49,203 nucleotides of DNA from Mojavia pulchra JT2-VF2 (GCA_019359325.1 JAHHHN010000035.1:1-49203), one strand, 5' to 3'. Positions 15,784-24,076 are shown, numbered from the stretch's first letter. Program-made: numbers and translations. Notes: generated from the sequence alone by a model not told the origin.

Positions 15784-16356
15784 TCAACTAAATTCGTCAG
15801 GATTAGTCGAACAGACTACTAGACGGCAATCATTTAAAAGTACATTAAGTTCCTGTATAGCTTTCAAGGGATTTTTAAAAGTAAACATAGATGCGATCGC
15901 AGCTTCATAAGGATTTCTGCCTGTTCTTTTGACGGCGGCTAACGCATCTTTATTGGAGAATCCCCGAATACTAACCAACCATGCAGCTAGCACATGACCA
16001 GTGCGGCCAATACCACCCGAACAGTGTACAACTACTTTTTCACTTTGTTTGTCTGCTGCTACTAAAAAAGGAATTATTCTTTGGGTGAGCATTTCTAAAT
16101 TAGCGAATTGAAAATCTGTAATCGGTGCCCAACAAACTTGCTGCTTACCAAATTCTTGTTGATATATGCCTAAAAGATTTGAGTAAAGAGTTAGTTGCTT
16201 TTGGGGGAGAAGACAGCAGACTCGTTGGATATTTTGTTTTTTCATGAACTCAATCCAATCAGATACCTGTTGATTGGAGTAACCAGGTCTAGAAGCACCA
16301 AATACAATCGGTTCATCTTCCCAAGCAGCAGCAAACTTGTATGTATTTCTAGTCAT
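15784..16356 (-). CDS. Dual-specificity/tyrosine protein phosphatase
   Basis: A 190-residue soluble protein with the CX5R active site HCSGGIGRTG (Cys112, Arg118, counted from ATG 16356), typical of dual-specificity and tyrosine phosphatases. The upstream WAPITDFQ region fits the general-acid loop (Asp81). The ATG is preceded by GGAA; a GTG start at 16392 would add 12 residues without a ribosome site. The expected reaction is removal of phosphate from Tyr/Ser/Thr residues, or from phosphoinositide/RNA in some relatives; the substrate is unknown. It stands alone, with non-coding DNA on both sides. Confidence 0.87.
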   Translation of the reverse strand: MTRNTYKFAAAWEDEPIVFGASRPGYSNQQVSDWIEFMKKQNIQRVCCLLPQKQLTLYSNLLGIYQQEFGKQQVCWAPITDFQFANLEMLTQRIIPFLVAADKQSEKVVVHCSGGIGRTGHVLAAWLVSIRGFSNKDALAAVKRTGRNPYEAAIASMFTFKNPLKAIQELNVLLNDCRLVVCSTNPDEFS

Positions 16357-16583
16357 TTGTTCCGATGCCTGTGGGTTGTGTTTATCCCACACCTATAAAT
16401 TTGTTTTATATCAATTTTGTTTCTTAGCTACAAGTACTTGCTGCATACAAATCAAACCATTCCATAAGAAGCATTAACAGGAAGATTAGCTAGTAACTAA
16501 GCTTTCATTAAGATAAGGATATAAAATAGAGCTATTCACTTGTATAAGTTCATTTTTCAGAGTTAACAGCTTTAGGAGCGTTA

Positions 16584-16799
16584 TTGCAGACCCCAGACCC
16601 TGTTCAAGTAGGAGATAAAGTTTTGATTCTACGTCCTTTTTATGTAACTGGAAAAGTTGGGGTAGTTTGTGGTCGAGAGTCACACTCAGATGGTCAATCA
16701 AGCACCCGATGGCTCATTCAAGTAGATTCAGATGAGGAAAACATTATAGTTTCACTCAGGAGGAATGAGTTTGAGGTGATTACCCCGGAATTAAAGTAA
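16584..16799 (+). CDS. Small SH3/KOW-like protein, 71 aa
   Basis: A 71-residue protein with a beta-barrel look: VQVGDKVLILRPFYVTGKVGVVCGRE, a loop rich in Ser, then RWLIQVDSDEENIIVSLRRNEFEVI. TTG 16584 is the start, supported by AGGAG six bases upstream; no ATG exists in this frame. The fold resembles KOW/SH3 modules of ribosome- or complex-associated proteins. It converges with the 16802-17062 gene, stops two bases apart. Function unknown. Confidence 0.7.
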   Translation: MQTPDPVQVGDKVLILRPFYVTGKVGVVCGRESHSDGQSSTRWLIQVDSDEENIIVSLRRNEFEVITPELK

Positions 16800-16801
16800 C
16801 T

Positions 16802-17062
16802 TCAGGCTGTTGTCGGTGGTTCGTTACCGATCCCCAGTTCCTTCTTACTGTGCTTCAACTGTTTCCAAAGTTCCTTAATTTGCTGGTAAGCCTCTTTGGG
16901 GTCAAGCTTACCATTGCTTTCTAAACTGGTGATCATGGCAACTTTTTGAGCAAATTCTTGCAACTTAGCATTAAACACTAAGTTTTCTGGTTTAACTTGT
17001 CCGTAGTAGCGACCACGAGGGTAAAGGAATTTATTTTTGTCTTCCTCCTGAGACTGGTTCAT
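16802..17062 (-). CDS. Conserved cyanobacterial small protein (DUF7219-like)
   Basis: An 86-residue protein with NKFLYPRGRYYGQVKPENLVFNANLQEF-type N-terminus (here NAKLQEFAQK) and a helical remainder. This pattern is widespread in cyanobacteria; I place it in the DUF7219 family from memory. Soluble, charged, with an AGGAGG-like site before the ATG. Function unknown. Confidence 0.75.
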   Translation of the reverse strand: MNQSQEEDKNKFLYPRGRYYGQVKPENLVFNAKLQEFAQKVAMITSLESNGKLDPKEAYQQIKELWKQLKHSKKELGIGNEPPTTA

Positions 17063-17168
17063 TACTTCACCTCCCTATTAATAAGTTTTCATCAATAATG
17101 TCAACCCAGTTTAAACGATCTCCTCAATCAAATGGTTGTTGGAAAATATAATTAGCGATCGCTGGAAT

Positions 17169-17384
17169 TATCCCTCTTCTGTCACTCTCCGAAAACATTT
17201 GCCATTTCTGAATTCTAGAGCTTTTGTATAGCAAGTGATTGGCAACGCCTGTGCCGTAGGCAATCGCGCGATTATTTTCTAAGAACAAATACAAGACCTA
17301 TTTTTTCCTAATAGTATAGCTTGTATTGATTGCCTCATGAGGCTTCTAGCGATCGCCCTTTAGGAAAGTGACAGAAGAGGGATA
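17169..17384. mobile_element. MITE-like element with 18-bp terminal inverted repeats
   Basis: TATCCCTCTTCTGTCACT (17169-17186) is matched in inverse by AGTGACAGAAGAGGGATA (17367-17384). The ~180 bases between them hold no gene, but include a GCCTGTGCCGTAGGCAATCGC-type repeat and a HIP1 site. It is a non-autonomous element that would need a transposase elsewhere. A third, related end lies at 28060-28086. Confidence 0.7.
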
Positions 17385-17451
17385 TGAGCCTTTTTTTAGT
17401 ATGACTCATAGTCCAGAATCGTCAAATGTAGAGTGGAAAAATTTCAGCAAT

Positions 17452-17758
17452 TTAGCTTAGAGCTTTCTGAGCTTGAATTTTGTCAAAAATAGCACCTTCA
17501 CTAAAAAATTTCTGCCCAATACTGTTCCAGTCTCCTAAATCCTCAACTTTCAACAAAGTTTTAATTTGAGGAAAATCGCTATTGAGTTGTTTTGCGATCA
17601 CAGTATCAACAGGACGAAACCCTATTTTGGCAAATTCTCTTTGTAGCGCTGGAGCGTAGAGATATTGGACAAATGCTCCTGTAACTTTTCGAGTAGCGTG
17701 TTGTTCAACATTTTTATCTACTACAGCAATAGAATTTTCAATAGAGATATTGACATTC
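17452..17758 (-). pseudogene. C-terminal fragment of a sulfate-binding protein (SbpA/CysP-like)
   Basis: The minus strand encodes ~100 residues without a start: SIENSIAVVDKNVEQHATRK, VTGAFVQYLYAPALQREFAK, IGFRPVDTVIAKQLN, VEDLGDWNSIGQKFFSEGAI and FDKI, then a stop. This is the C-terminal third of periplasmic sulfate-binding proteins. The N-terminal two thirds are missing and no transporter genes accompany it, so it is a remnant, perhaps cut by the element just downstream. Confidence 0.8.
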
Positions 17759-17840
17759 CTTTATTACTAAACCCCACACCCGTAGGCCTTATAATCGATT
17801 TAGCTTTAAGGGGCGTGTCATTCGGTTTTGTAATAATGTA

Positions 17841-18077
17841 CTAAGGATGAATAATGCCGAAGTAAATAGCGGCAACACTCAGAAGAATCACGCTAGTAAC
17901 CAGGGTGAGGGCAATACGAAATCCCTTGTTAGGCAGTTGTTCACGGGTCAGCACGCTATCTGCTTGTACCTGCGTCATTGGCTCAGTTTTTGATTCGTGC
18001 TTAATATCAGAAGTAGTATCCTTAGACAAAGGAGCTGTACTCTCAAAGTTTGTTGTTTGAGTTTCTGGTGATTGCAT
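17841..18077 (-). CDS. Small membrane-anchored protein, 78 aa
   Basis: A 78-residue protein with a polar, Thr/Ser/Glu-rich N-terminal 50 residues and one C-terminal membrane helix (FRIALTLVTSVILLSVAAIYFGII). Tail-anchored topology is likely. I do not recognise the family. It lies upstream of the sulfate-binding fragment on the same strand. An ATG start is used; no strong ribosome site is seen, so it is moderately uncertain. Confidence 0.5.
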   Translation of the reverse strand: MQSPETQTTNFESTAPLSKDTTSDIKHESKTEPMTQVQADSVLTREQLPNKGFRIALTLVTSVILLSVAAIYFGIIHP

Positions 18078-18244
18078 AAATTTGTGTTGATTTTTTGTAC
18101 TATCCTTACAATTTTTAATAAAGTTTCTAATTAATATCTCTTTCTTAAGAAAAGTCTTGGTTGGGAATATACTTCTACTAAAGGATTAGTAAATGTAAAG
18201 CTAAACTTTAATTAACGTAATCTCAACGAAAGCAAGAGGTTTAG

Positions 18245-18593
18245 CAGACAGTAGTACAACAAGCAGGGGGCAAAGTACCACTCATCGCATTGTTAAAGAT
18301 GGGTGCAACAAATTATGGAACGCACCCAAGTACCCAAAAGCTAACAGATTGGAGAGGTATGCCAAATCTTAGCCAAAGACAACTCCGAACTCAGAGGTAA
18401 AGGGAGCTGCTGGGCGATTGTTACTCAAGTGAACGACTTTAGCTGCACCGTAAGAGTTTGGGATGGAGAACTGACGGTTGGGCTAAAGCATTTTAAATCG
18501 TTCGAGTACATGCCCCAGGAATGGGAGCAGGTTCAAGAAATCTGTGATTGCCCAAGAGGCAGTGCCGAAGGCAATCGCATCAATCGGGTGTAA
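18245..18593 (+). pseudogene. Degraded third copy of the ParB-like plasmid gene
   Basis: Nucleotide similarity to 10635-10977 and 25030-25358 is plain (for example GGCAAAGTACCA, then ATGGAACGCACCCAAGTACC and TTAGCCAAAGACAACTC). Single-base deletions relative to the other copies (near CCACTCATCG and GATGGGTGC) and an in-frame stop break the frame; the first half of the gene is absent. It carries the same 27-bp repeat insertion as the block A copy and stops right after ATCGGGTG. Confidence 0.85.
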
Positions 18594-18818
18594 TGGCATC
18601 ACCGTGCCAGAAAAGGTTGGTATTTAGTAGCGAAATCTTCTTTTAGCTAAGAATAAAAATGTACCAATTGAGGTTTCAGTTTTTTATCCTGCCTCTTTTG
18701 ATAGATTTCTGTTTAAGTGTCTATCTGTCCTTGCATTTTTATGATCAATGTAAGAGGATGTTGATATGAGCCTAGCAAGTTACACAAAAGCATTTTTCAA
18801 ACTAGACACATCAAGCCT

Positions 18819-18921
18819 AATACAGTCCAGTAAGAAGAATTGTAGGTTGGGTTAAGCGGAGCGCAACCCAAAAAACCTAACCTACATAGCTTTATGTTTT
18901 TTGCTGTAACTGAACAGTATT
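18819..18921. repeat. Nested palindromic element (REP/MITE type)
   Basis: The outer arms AATACAGTCCAGTAA (18819-18833) and TTACTGAACAGTATT-like sequence (18907-18921) are imperfect inverses. Inside, TGTAGGTT (18841-18848) and AACCTACA (18879-18886) pair exactly, as do GGGTT and AACCC. The rest of the 485-base gap 18594-19078 before the lipase gene shows no gene; an ATG at 18767 opens only ~30 codons. Confidence 0.6.
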
Positions 18922-19078
18922 GACATAAAGCTAGCCACTTACTTATAGCTGCTGTAATAGTATAGTGCCCCAGATTTATGTCTTGTGGTGAAATATTGTG
19001 CTGAGTTGTCTATGCGTTGACAGAAAGTGGAAAAGCTGGACTCATGTTCAAAATCTACTAAATTTCAACAGTTAAACT

Positions 19079-20353
19079 ATGGTAACCACAACAGCACCAA
19101 ATCTTGCTCTTGTTGAGAAGCAGACAGCGTGGGCGCTTGGATGGATAATCAATGGCATTGCTGGTCAACTTGTACCACCGTCTGATGACGAACCTGGAAT
19201 ATTTCCAAATCCTGCTCAGGAGTTGGAAGGCTTGCTTGCTCGCCGCATAGATTTTTACCTAGAAGAAAGCTCGAAGCTTACAGAAGTTATTGGGAAGTGG
19301 AACCGGGTATGGGGGCCGTTTGTTTATCTGGCTCGGCCTCCGTTCAATAAATATGCAACTAATGCAATTTATGTGGCACAGCAAGGCAATAAATACGTTA
19401 TTGGTGTTGCTGGTACAAATCCTAAGTCTCTTCAGAACTGGTTGATTGAAGATTTGTACGTTGCAGTACTAGCGGATTGGGCTGATTATGCTGAGAACGA
19501 GCCGCAGTTTCGTCCCAAAATTTCTATGGGAACTAAGATAGGTCTGGACAATCTCTTGAGGCCACATCCAGGCTCGTCTACAACAATCATTGACTTTCTC
19601 ACAGACCTGTTAAAAGAAGCGGACGAAAACATAGAGATTTTACTAACAGGTGCTAGTCTAGGTGGTGCATTGTCTCCTGTCCTAGCACTTGCTTTGCATG
19701 AGAGAAAATCAACATGGGATGCAAATAATCGAGCTAGATTAAAGGTTGTTACATTTGCTGGCCCTACACCAGGCAATTATTATTTTGCAGAACGCTATAG
19801 GCTGAAACTTGGCAACACAACAACGCGCATTTGGAATAGTCTCGATATTGTTCCCCATGCCTGGAAACCAGAACTGCTGAGTCAAATACCCAGCCTTTAC
19901 GAGCCTCAGATCCCCTCTAACCCTCTTATTGAGAAGTTCGTGAACATAGGTAAGTTGTTGTCAGCCGGAAGATATTATACCCACCTTGAGCGGCTAACCC
20001 CTCCATTAGAAGGTAGGTTACGGCCTATAGAACAAACTCCAAAAACAAGTTCTAAGCAAGTAGAGCTAGATGTTCAGTTGTCAGAGGCTCTAAAATCAGC
20101 ACTGGGAACAGAAAATGTGTCTGTGTCAGATCAAGATATCAACGGACTCCTGCAATTCTTGGCACAAGCTAAACAGCAACATATAGACGCGTACTTCGAT
20201 TTACTCAACTTTCCATCAGAACTAACAACGTTTCTTATAAATACTGAACAACTCCCGCCGGATTTAAGGCTTCAAGAAGAAGATCAAGAGGCTATCGAGA
20301 GCGTGGTTAGTAAACTATTAGAATACTCTGCGAACCCTAATGTAGATGAGTGA
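19079..20353 (+). CDS. Lipase (class 3-like alpha/beta hydrolase)
   Basis: A 424-residue protein. VIGVAGTNPKSLQNWLIEDL (oxyanion region, ~108-126) and ILLTGASLGGALSPVLALAL with nucleophile Ser193 (GASLG) follow the fungal-lipase/class-3 pattern. VVTFAGPTPGN and SLDIVPHAW probably carry the catalytic Asp and approach the His. The last ~130 residues are helical with no known domain. No signal peptide, so it is probably cytoplasmic. It is followed after 161 bases by an amine-oxidase-like gene in the same direction. The expected reaction is ester or lipid hydrolysis; the substrate is unknown. Confidence 0.82.
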   Translation: MVTTTAPNLALVEKQTAWALGWIINGIAGQLVPPSDDEPGIFPNPAQELEGLLARRIDFYLEESSKLTEVIGKWNRVWGPFVYLARPPFNKYATNAIYVAQQGNKYVIGVAGTNPKSLQNWLIEDLYVAVLADWADYAENEPQFRPKISMGTKIGLDNLLRPHPGSSTTIIDFLTDLLKEADENIEILLTGASLGGALSPVLALALHERKSTWDANNRARLKVVTFAGPTPGNYYFAERYRLKLGNTTTRIWNSLDIVPHAWKPELLSQIPSLYEPQIPSNPLIEKFVNIGKLLSAGRYYTHLERLTPPLEGRLRPIEQTPKTSSKQVELDVQLSEALKSALGTENVSVSDQDINGLLQFLAQAKQQHIDAYFDLLNFPSELTTFLINTEQLPPDLRLQEEDQEAIESVVSKLLEYSANPNVDE

Positions 20354-20514
20354 CTCTTAAATAACTGTCACGTTGCATGAATTACCCCACAGAAAACTCT
20401 GGATGGAAGCAATGTTCTGTAATGGGCTAACCAGCAAGCCGATCACTTCAAATGGAAATTTGAAGCGGTGTAGTTAAGCCTTTTGTCCTCCTTGTCTTAA
20501 ATAACAACTAAGCA

Positions 20515-22071
20515 ATGAAACAGCAAATAAAGAGCAAGGACGTAGCGCCTTCTTCGCCCTCACGTTCTAACCCAGTCCTCCTTGAATACACAATCAACGG
20601 TAATATTCAACCCCCAAAAGAGTGCGAATTACTTGTCATAGCTTGTGACCCCAGGAATTTGTATAACATTTGTGATTACACGACTGAAGAACTCGCTATA
20701 TTTGACAAGTTGAAAAATTTTACATTCCATACCTCGCTACTTAAAGTCCAAATCAATAATCCATCTACCCAGGCAACATATCCTGGCATCTTTGCTCCGA
20801 AAGTATTGGGGCAAATGGATGGAAGTATCTATGCATATCGTAATGAGTCCGTCAAGCAATTTGGCTCTAACCTTGCGAATGAGATGGCGTATAACTTGGT
20901 AACTGTCTATCAATTGCAAGGCGAAGCAGAGACACCATTGTCCTCCAATGAGTTTGAAAAAATACTTAACCAGCAATTGACAAACAGCGACTGGTGGCCA
21001 TTCTCTACCGAATACGAAGTACTGAAAACCTTTACTACGCCTTACTTTGATCACTTCTCTAATGAGGGCTTGTTCGAGGAAAAGTTACCTTGGAAGATTC
21101 TGAATTTGCAAGGTAAAAATAAGACTTTGTATGTACATGGATTCACTTGTTTTGAATCGGTCTTGCATTGCTGGGATTACGCCGAATTAGTGCTGAATTT
21201 TGTCGGCAGTGCAGAAAAACCCTTACCAACTGAGTTAAACGCGCCTATTGTAATCCTGGGTGCTGGTGTTAGCGGTCTCTTGTTTGCCACTAGGCTAAAG
21301 AGGTTGGGATACACGGATATAGAAATTCTGGAATCAACCGACCGATACTGTGGAAAAACCTATACCATTACTGAAAACGAACCTTATCCAGGCGGATCAC
21401 CAGAGAATACGGTCTGTGAGTTAGGCACATGTTATTTATCGCCAGCCTATGATCACCTGGTTGAGGATCTCAAGGAATTTTTTGTGGACAACGCTCAAAT
21501 TAATTTCGCTAAAGGTGAACCGAATTTTAGAGGGATTGTCATCGAAGGGGAATTTGAACCGCCTTATGTTCCTAATGAGGCGATTCTTCCACAACAAGAC
21601 TATATCCTTTTGAAGGCTAAAGCCTTACTAAATCTCGATCCAAATGAACTGCCAAACGTTGTAATGTCTTATATTGCTTTAGCACTCGCCAAGTACAGTG
21701 TCCTTCATTGGAAAATCATGGGTTCACAAACGCCGATGCCACTGAAACCACCAGAGGAACTGCGGGATAAAACGTTTTATGAGTTCTTGGATGAAAACGG
21801 ACTACTTTCCCTTGTGGGCATGATCCAGTATATGTATTCTGTGCAGGGGTATGGTGTGATGACAAATATCCCCGCTTATTATGGCTTAACCTGGATCACA
21901 CCTATCGTTATCCAAACGATTCTGCTAGATAATTTCGATCCAGAAGAAATACCCGTTGTGACTGGATTGGAAAAGGGTTGGGGCGCTCTTTGGGATCAAA
22001 TAGTAACACAAGGAGAACTTAATATTACTTATTTGGCGAAGGCTACATCCATTAAACGTCTGAACCCATAA
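20515..22071 (+). CDS. Flavin amine oxidase-like protein with swapped halves (circularly permuted or fused fragments)
   Basis: A 518-residue ORF. The dinucleotide-binding GAGVSGLLFATRL motif (249-261), normally near residue 10, is in the middle and is followed by ESTDRYCGKTYT and CELGTCYLS, the N-terminal half of flavin amine-oxidase-like enzymes, ending at ITYLAKATSIKRLNP. Residues ~20-235 look like the missing C-terminal half: LEYTINGNIQPPKECELLVI, then CDYTTEEL, and near 204-230 LYVHGFTCFESVLHCWDYAE, which corresponds to the usual C-terminal FAD-contact region. The order is thus C-half, then N-half. It could be a true circular permutant or a head-to-tail fusion of two damaged copies. The upstream lipase reads the same way, so lipid or fatty-acid oxidation is a guess. 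Confidence 0.72.
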   Translation: MKQQIKSKDVAPSSPSRSNPVLLEYTINGNIQPPKECELLVIACDPRNLYNICDYTTEELAIFDKLKNFTFHTSLLKVQINNPSTQATYPGIFAPKVLGQMDGSIYAYRNESVKQFGSNLANEMAYNLVTVYQLQGEAETPLSSNEFEKILNQQLTNSDWWPFSTEYEVLKTFTTPYFDHFSNEGLFEEKLPWKILNLQGKNKTLYVHGFTCFESVLHCWDYAELVLNFVGSAEKPLPTELNAPIVILGAGVSGLLFATRLKRLGYTDIEILESTDRYCGKTYTITENEPYPGGSPENTVCELGTCYLSPAYDHLVEDLKEFFVDNAQINFAKGEPNFRGIVIEGEFEPPYVPNEAILPQQDYILLKAKALLNLDPNELPNVVMSYIALALAKYSVLHWKIMGSQTPMPLKPPEELRDKTFYEFLDENGLLSLVGMIQYMYSVQGYGVMTNIPAYYGLTWITPIVIQTILLDNFDPEEIPVVTGLEKGWGALWDQIVTQGELNITYLAKATSIKRLNP

Positions 22072-22160
22072 GTACATCTGGAACGATGGGATTGATTACT
22101 ACATTATTTGCTTTGTCAATGTTCTTTCTACTCAATTAATTTATTCCATCGACATACTCG

Positions 22161-22200
22161 CTGGCTAAGGTCGAAGTGGTAACGCTCCGACCTTAACCAG
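22161..22200. terminator. Hairpin between convergent genes
   Basis: CTGGCTAAGGTCG (22161-22173) and CGACCTTAACCAG (22188-22200) pair at 12 of 13 positions around a 14-base loop. It lies between the ends of the amine-oxidase-like gene and of block B, so it may terminate transcription from both sides; no strong T-run is seen. Confidence 0.55.
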
Positions 22201-22211
22201 TGATTCTAGGC

Positions 22212-22412
22212 TCAAACAGTAGTTGCAGGCGTAGCCTCTCTGAAACTCTCTAACGGCGTTGTCGCATGAATTAAGTAAGACAGTGCAGTTTGGGCATCCA
22301 CGATTGTTAAATCAGGCTGATAATCAAGTGCTTGGTAATCTGGGTGTCTGGCTATCTCTTCAAGGATTAGCTGTGCCGCATCAATTAATATATGCAAATT
22401 GGGATGAGACAT
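22212..22412 (-). CDS. Block B small protein 1 (MSHPNLHI family), 66 aa
   Basis: Paralogue of 7711-7908: the first ~46 residues match with few changes and the last ~20 (HATTPLESFREATPATTV) are unrelated to the block A tail. ATG 22412 is the true start, preceded by AAGGAGC; a longer frame would add ten residues without support. Last of the leftward block B genes. Function unknown. Confidence 0.7.
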   Translation of the reverse strand: MSHPNLHILIDAAQLILEEIARHPDYQALDYQPDLTIVDAQTALSYLIHATTPLESFREATPATTV

Positions 22413-22553
22413 TTTTAATTGCTCCTTTTTAAAAAATCCCAAAGCTAGAATTCAAGAGTCAGAATAATTACTAATCAAGGATTTAACTGATGAATCTGCT
22501 ATGCCCAACTCAGCTTTTATCCTTTGGAATTCTGACTCGTAACTCCTGACTTT

Positions 22554-22754
22554 TTATTGCATTTCCTCAACGATTTCCAACAAAAAACCACAGCCAGTGT
22601 TCTGCACTTTTACAAGTTTTCTATCTAGCAAAGATTGAATAGCCACATTGGAAAACTTAATAGTATGCAATGGCGCACAACCACCACGACAACGCAGCGA
22701 GTGCAATAAATTAGCAGCAGTCAATTCGGAAAAGTTCTTCTGTGACTTAGGCAT
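22554..22754 (-). CDS. Block B small protein 2, 66 aa
   Basis: Same length as and about 88% identical to the block A protein at 8048-8248, keeping the CRGGC and NTGCGFLLEI segments. GGAGG precedes the start. It overlaps the end of the damaged upstream gene by 8 bases exactly as in block A. Strong conservation beside a broken neighbour suggests that it is still under selection. Function unknown. Confidence 0.72.
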   Translation of the reverse strand: MPKSQKNFSELTAANLLHSLRCRGGCAPLHTIKFSNVAIQSLLDRKLVKVQNTGCGFLLEIVEEMQ

Positions 22755-23070
22755 TTATGTTGCCTCCTATAATTGTTGCTAATTGCTGTTGCAGGGTTTT
22801 GATTTGCTGTTGATGCTCTTCAATTTCAGCCTGGAGTTGTGCCTGTATCTCTGCAACAGAAAGCGTTTAGATTTGGTCGTCAAAATAATGCCGGACTTCT
22901 GAAGAATTTTTGTTTGGCAGTACGGTATAGCGCCAGCCTTGTCCAAAACAATTCAAAATGCAAAATTCAAAATGCAAAATTACCTTCTTCAATTTTGAAT
23001 TAGAATGGCGCTCACCCAGAGTAAAGCGGGGATACTCCCAGTCTTTGGGTATCGTGATTGTGGGTTGCAT
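22747..23070 (-). pseudogene. Damaged block B copy of the 108-aa protein
   Basis: It starts like block A (ITIPKDWEYPRFTLGER) but the next ~28 residues are replaced by a segment encoded by an ATTCAAAATGCAAA tandem repeat, giving HSNSKLKKVILHFEFCILNC. Similarity then resumes at GQGWRYTVLPNKNS. At the codon matching AAA in block A there is TAA (stop at 22867-22869). Beyond it the frame continues with the homologous coiled coil (LQAEIEEHQQQIKTLQQQLA) to 22747. It is therefore inactivated by one nonsense change, or makes a 67-residue product. Confidence 0.8.
22951..22978. repeat. Tandem repeat ATTCAAAATGCAAA x2 inside a coding sequence
   Basis: Two copies of the 14-mer, with an inverse AATTTTGAAT at 22991-23000, interrupt the block B copy of the 108-aa gene. 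This is a short repeat type typical of intergenic DNA in Nostoc. Confidence 0.7.
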
Positions 23071-23169
23071 ATATTTAATTGGTGATTTGTGAGGATGGGT
23101 TAGGGCGATTGGCTTGCAAGTGCTGGAGGCGATCGCTCAACATTGACAAAAGCGATCGCCCTGTGAAAA

Positions 23170-24015
23170 TTACGCTGCTACTGCTTCTGAATGCGCCTCA
23201 TAGTTCAAAAGCCTTTGCCAATCCTGGGGGGTCAACTGTTCAAACGGTCGGTCTAACAATTCTTCATAAGACACAGCTTTCACCCCAAAGAGCGATCGTG
23301 CTGCCGACTCCACTGAGCTACAGGGTAATCGCTCCTGATTCCCTTCAGTTGCGCGTATGGCCCACCAATGACCATCTGTGCAGCCGACTTCGCCTAGTTT
23401 CTCACCATCACTGGTATAAATCCCATCGTCGAGCAATTCCAAACCATGTTGCTCACACTCGTTGAAAATCTGTACCATGATTTCGTTGCCAGTAGCAGAA
23501 GAGGACAAGGGGCACAAAGAAGTTTCCCCTCCGCACCCTGCTCCCTGCCCCCCTGCTTCTTGCTCTTGCACTGGTAATGAACCATCTTTGTAATGTGTGC
23601 AGATGTAGCGGTGGCACTGCATTGGGGTAGTAGCACGATGGACTTCCGCACCGTTCACCATCACTACCCAGCGCTGCGTTACAAAGTCATCGGTATCATG
23701 GGTGATTGCAGCTATCAAGTGGTCAAGAGCGTAATATTCTTTGTCGAAAAAAGATATGTCAACTACTCGCAGTTCTTCGGGAGCTACCGCTTGGGCTTGG
23801 TCTGCGATGTGGCGGTTCAGTTCGGCTTGGGCGAGGGCTTGTTCGTCAATCTTCTGAAGCTGGGCGGACTGGTGGGAAATGATCGCACTAATCCAAGAAT
23901 TCTTGCAGCGTTTGTCTGTTATTTCAACTGTGCAGCCAATTTCGGTGTAGATATGCTTCAGTTGAGCAATAGATTTCAGTTGCAGCTGTTGATGGCTATA
24001 TATAGTGTGTGTCAT
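23170..24015 (-). CDS. Block B protein 4 (MTHTIYSH family), 281 aa
   Basis: Paralogue of 8702-9592. Residues 1-150 and the GNEIMVQIFNECEQHGLELL - SDGEKLGEVGCT region are nearly identical. The linker between them (QEAGGQGAGCGGETSLC) is again encoded by a G-rich repeat but differs in length and sequence, and the C-terminal ~65 residues are only loosely similar, though both end in a Leu-Leu-Asp/Asn acidic patch. First gene of the leftward transcript, behind the promoter at 24086-24114. Function unknown. Confidence 0.75.
   Translation of the reverse strand: MTHTIYSHQQLQLKSIAQLKHIYTEIGCTVEITDKRCKNSWISAIISHQSAQLQKIDEQALAQAELNRHIADQAQAVAPEELRVVDISFFDKEYYALDHLIAAITHDTDDFVTQRWVVMVNGAEVHRATTPMQCHRYICTHYKDGSLPVQEQEAGGQGAGCGGETSLCPLSSSATGNEIMVQIFNECEQHGLELLDDGIYTSDGEKLGEVGCTDGHWWAIRATEGNQERLPCSSVESAARSLFGVKAVSYEELLDRPFEQLTPQDWQRLLNYEAHSEAVAA
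23525..23561. repeat. G-rich dispersed repeat inside a coding sequence (block B)
   Basis: CACCCTGCTCCCTGCCCCCC and flanking bases form the counterpart of 9105-9142. It is placed at the same position of the paralogous gene and kept in frame. Confidence 0.65.
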
Positions 24016-24039
24016 GATTAATAAGTTCCTATCGGGACA

Positions 24040-24076
24040 GAGAGCGCTTCAGATTCGCCGTCGGGAGCGCTTTCTC
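24040..24076 (-). promoter_or_regulatory. Conserved leader hairpin upstream of block B protein 4
   Basis: GAGAGCGC (24040-24047) and GCGCTTTCTC (24067-24076) form a stem with a two-base bulge, matching the block A leader hairpin in position and loop. Conserved while the operator beside it was exchanged, so it belongs to the gene and not to the regulator. Confidence 0.55.

Noticed and set aside
16486-16701. Minus-strand 71-residue frame
   Set aside because: It overlaps the plus-strand SH3/KOW-like gene, which has a good AGGAG site and a coherent protein sequence.
18767-18860. Thirty-codon frame starting ATGAGCCTAGC
   Set aside because: It runs into a palindromic repeat and has no conserved features, although GAGGATG precedes it.
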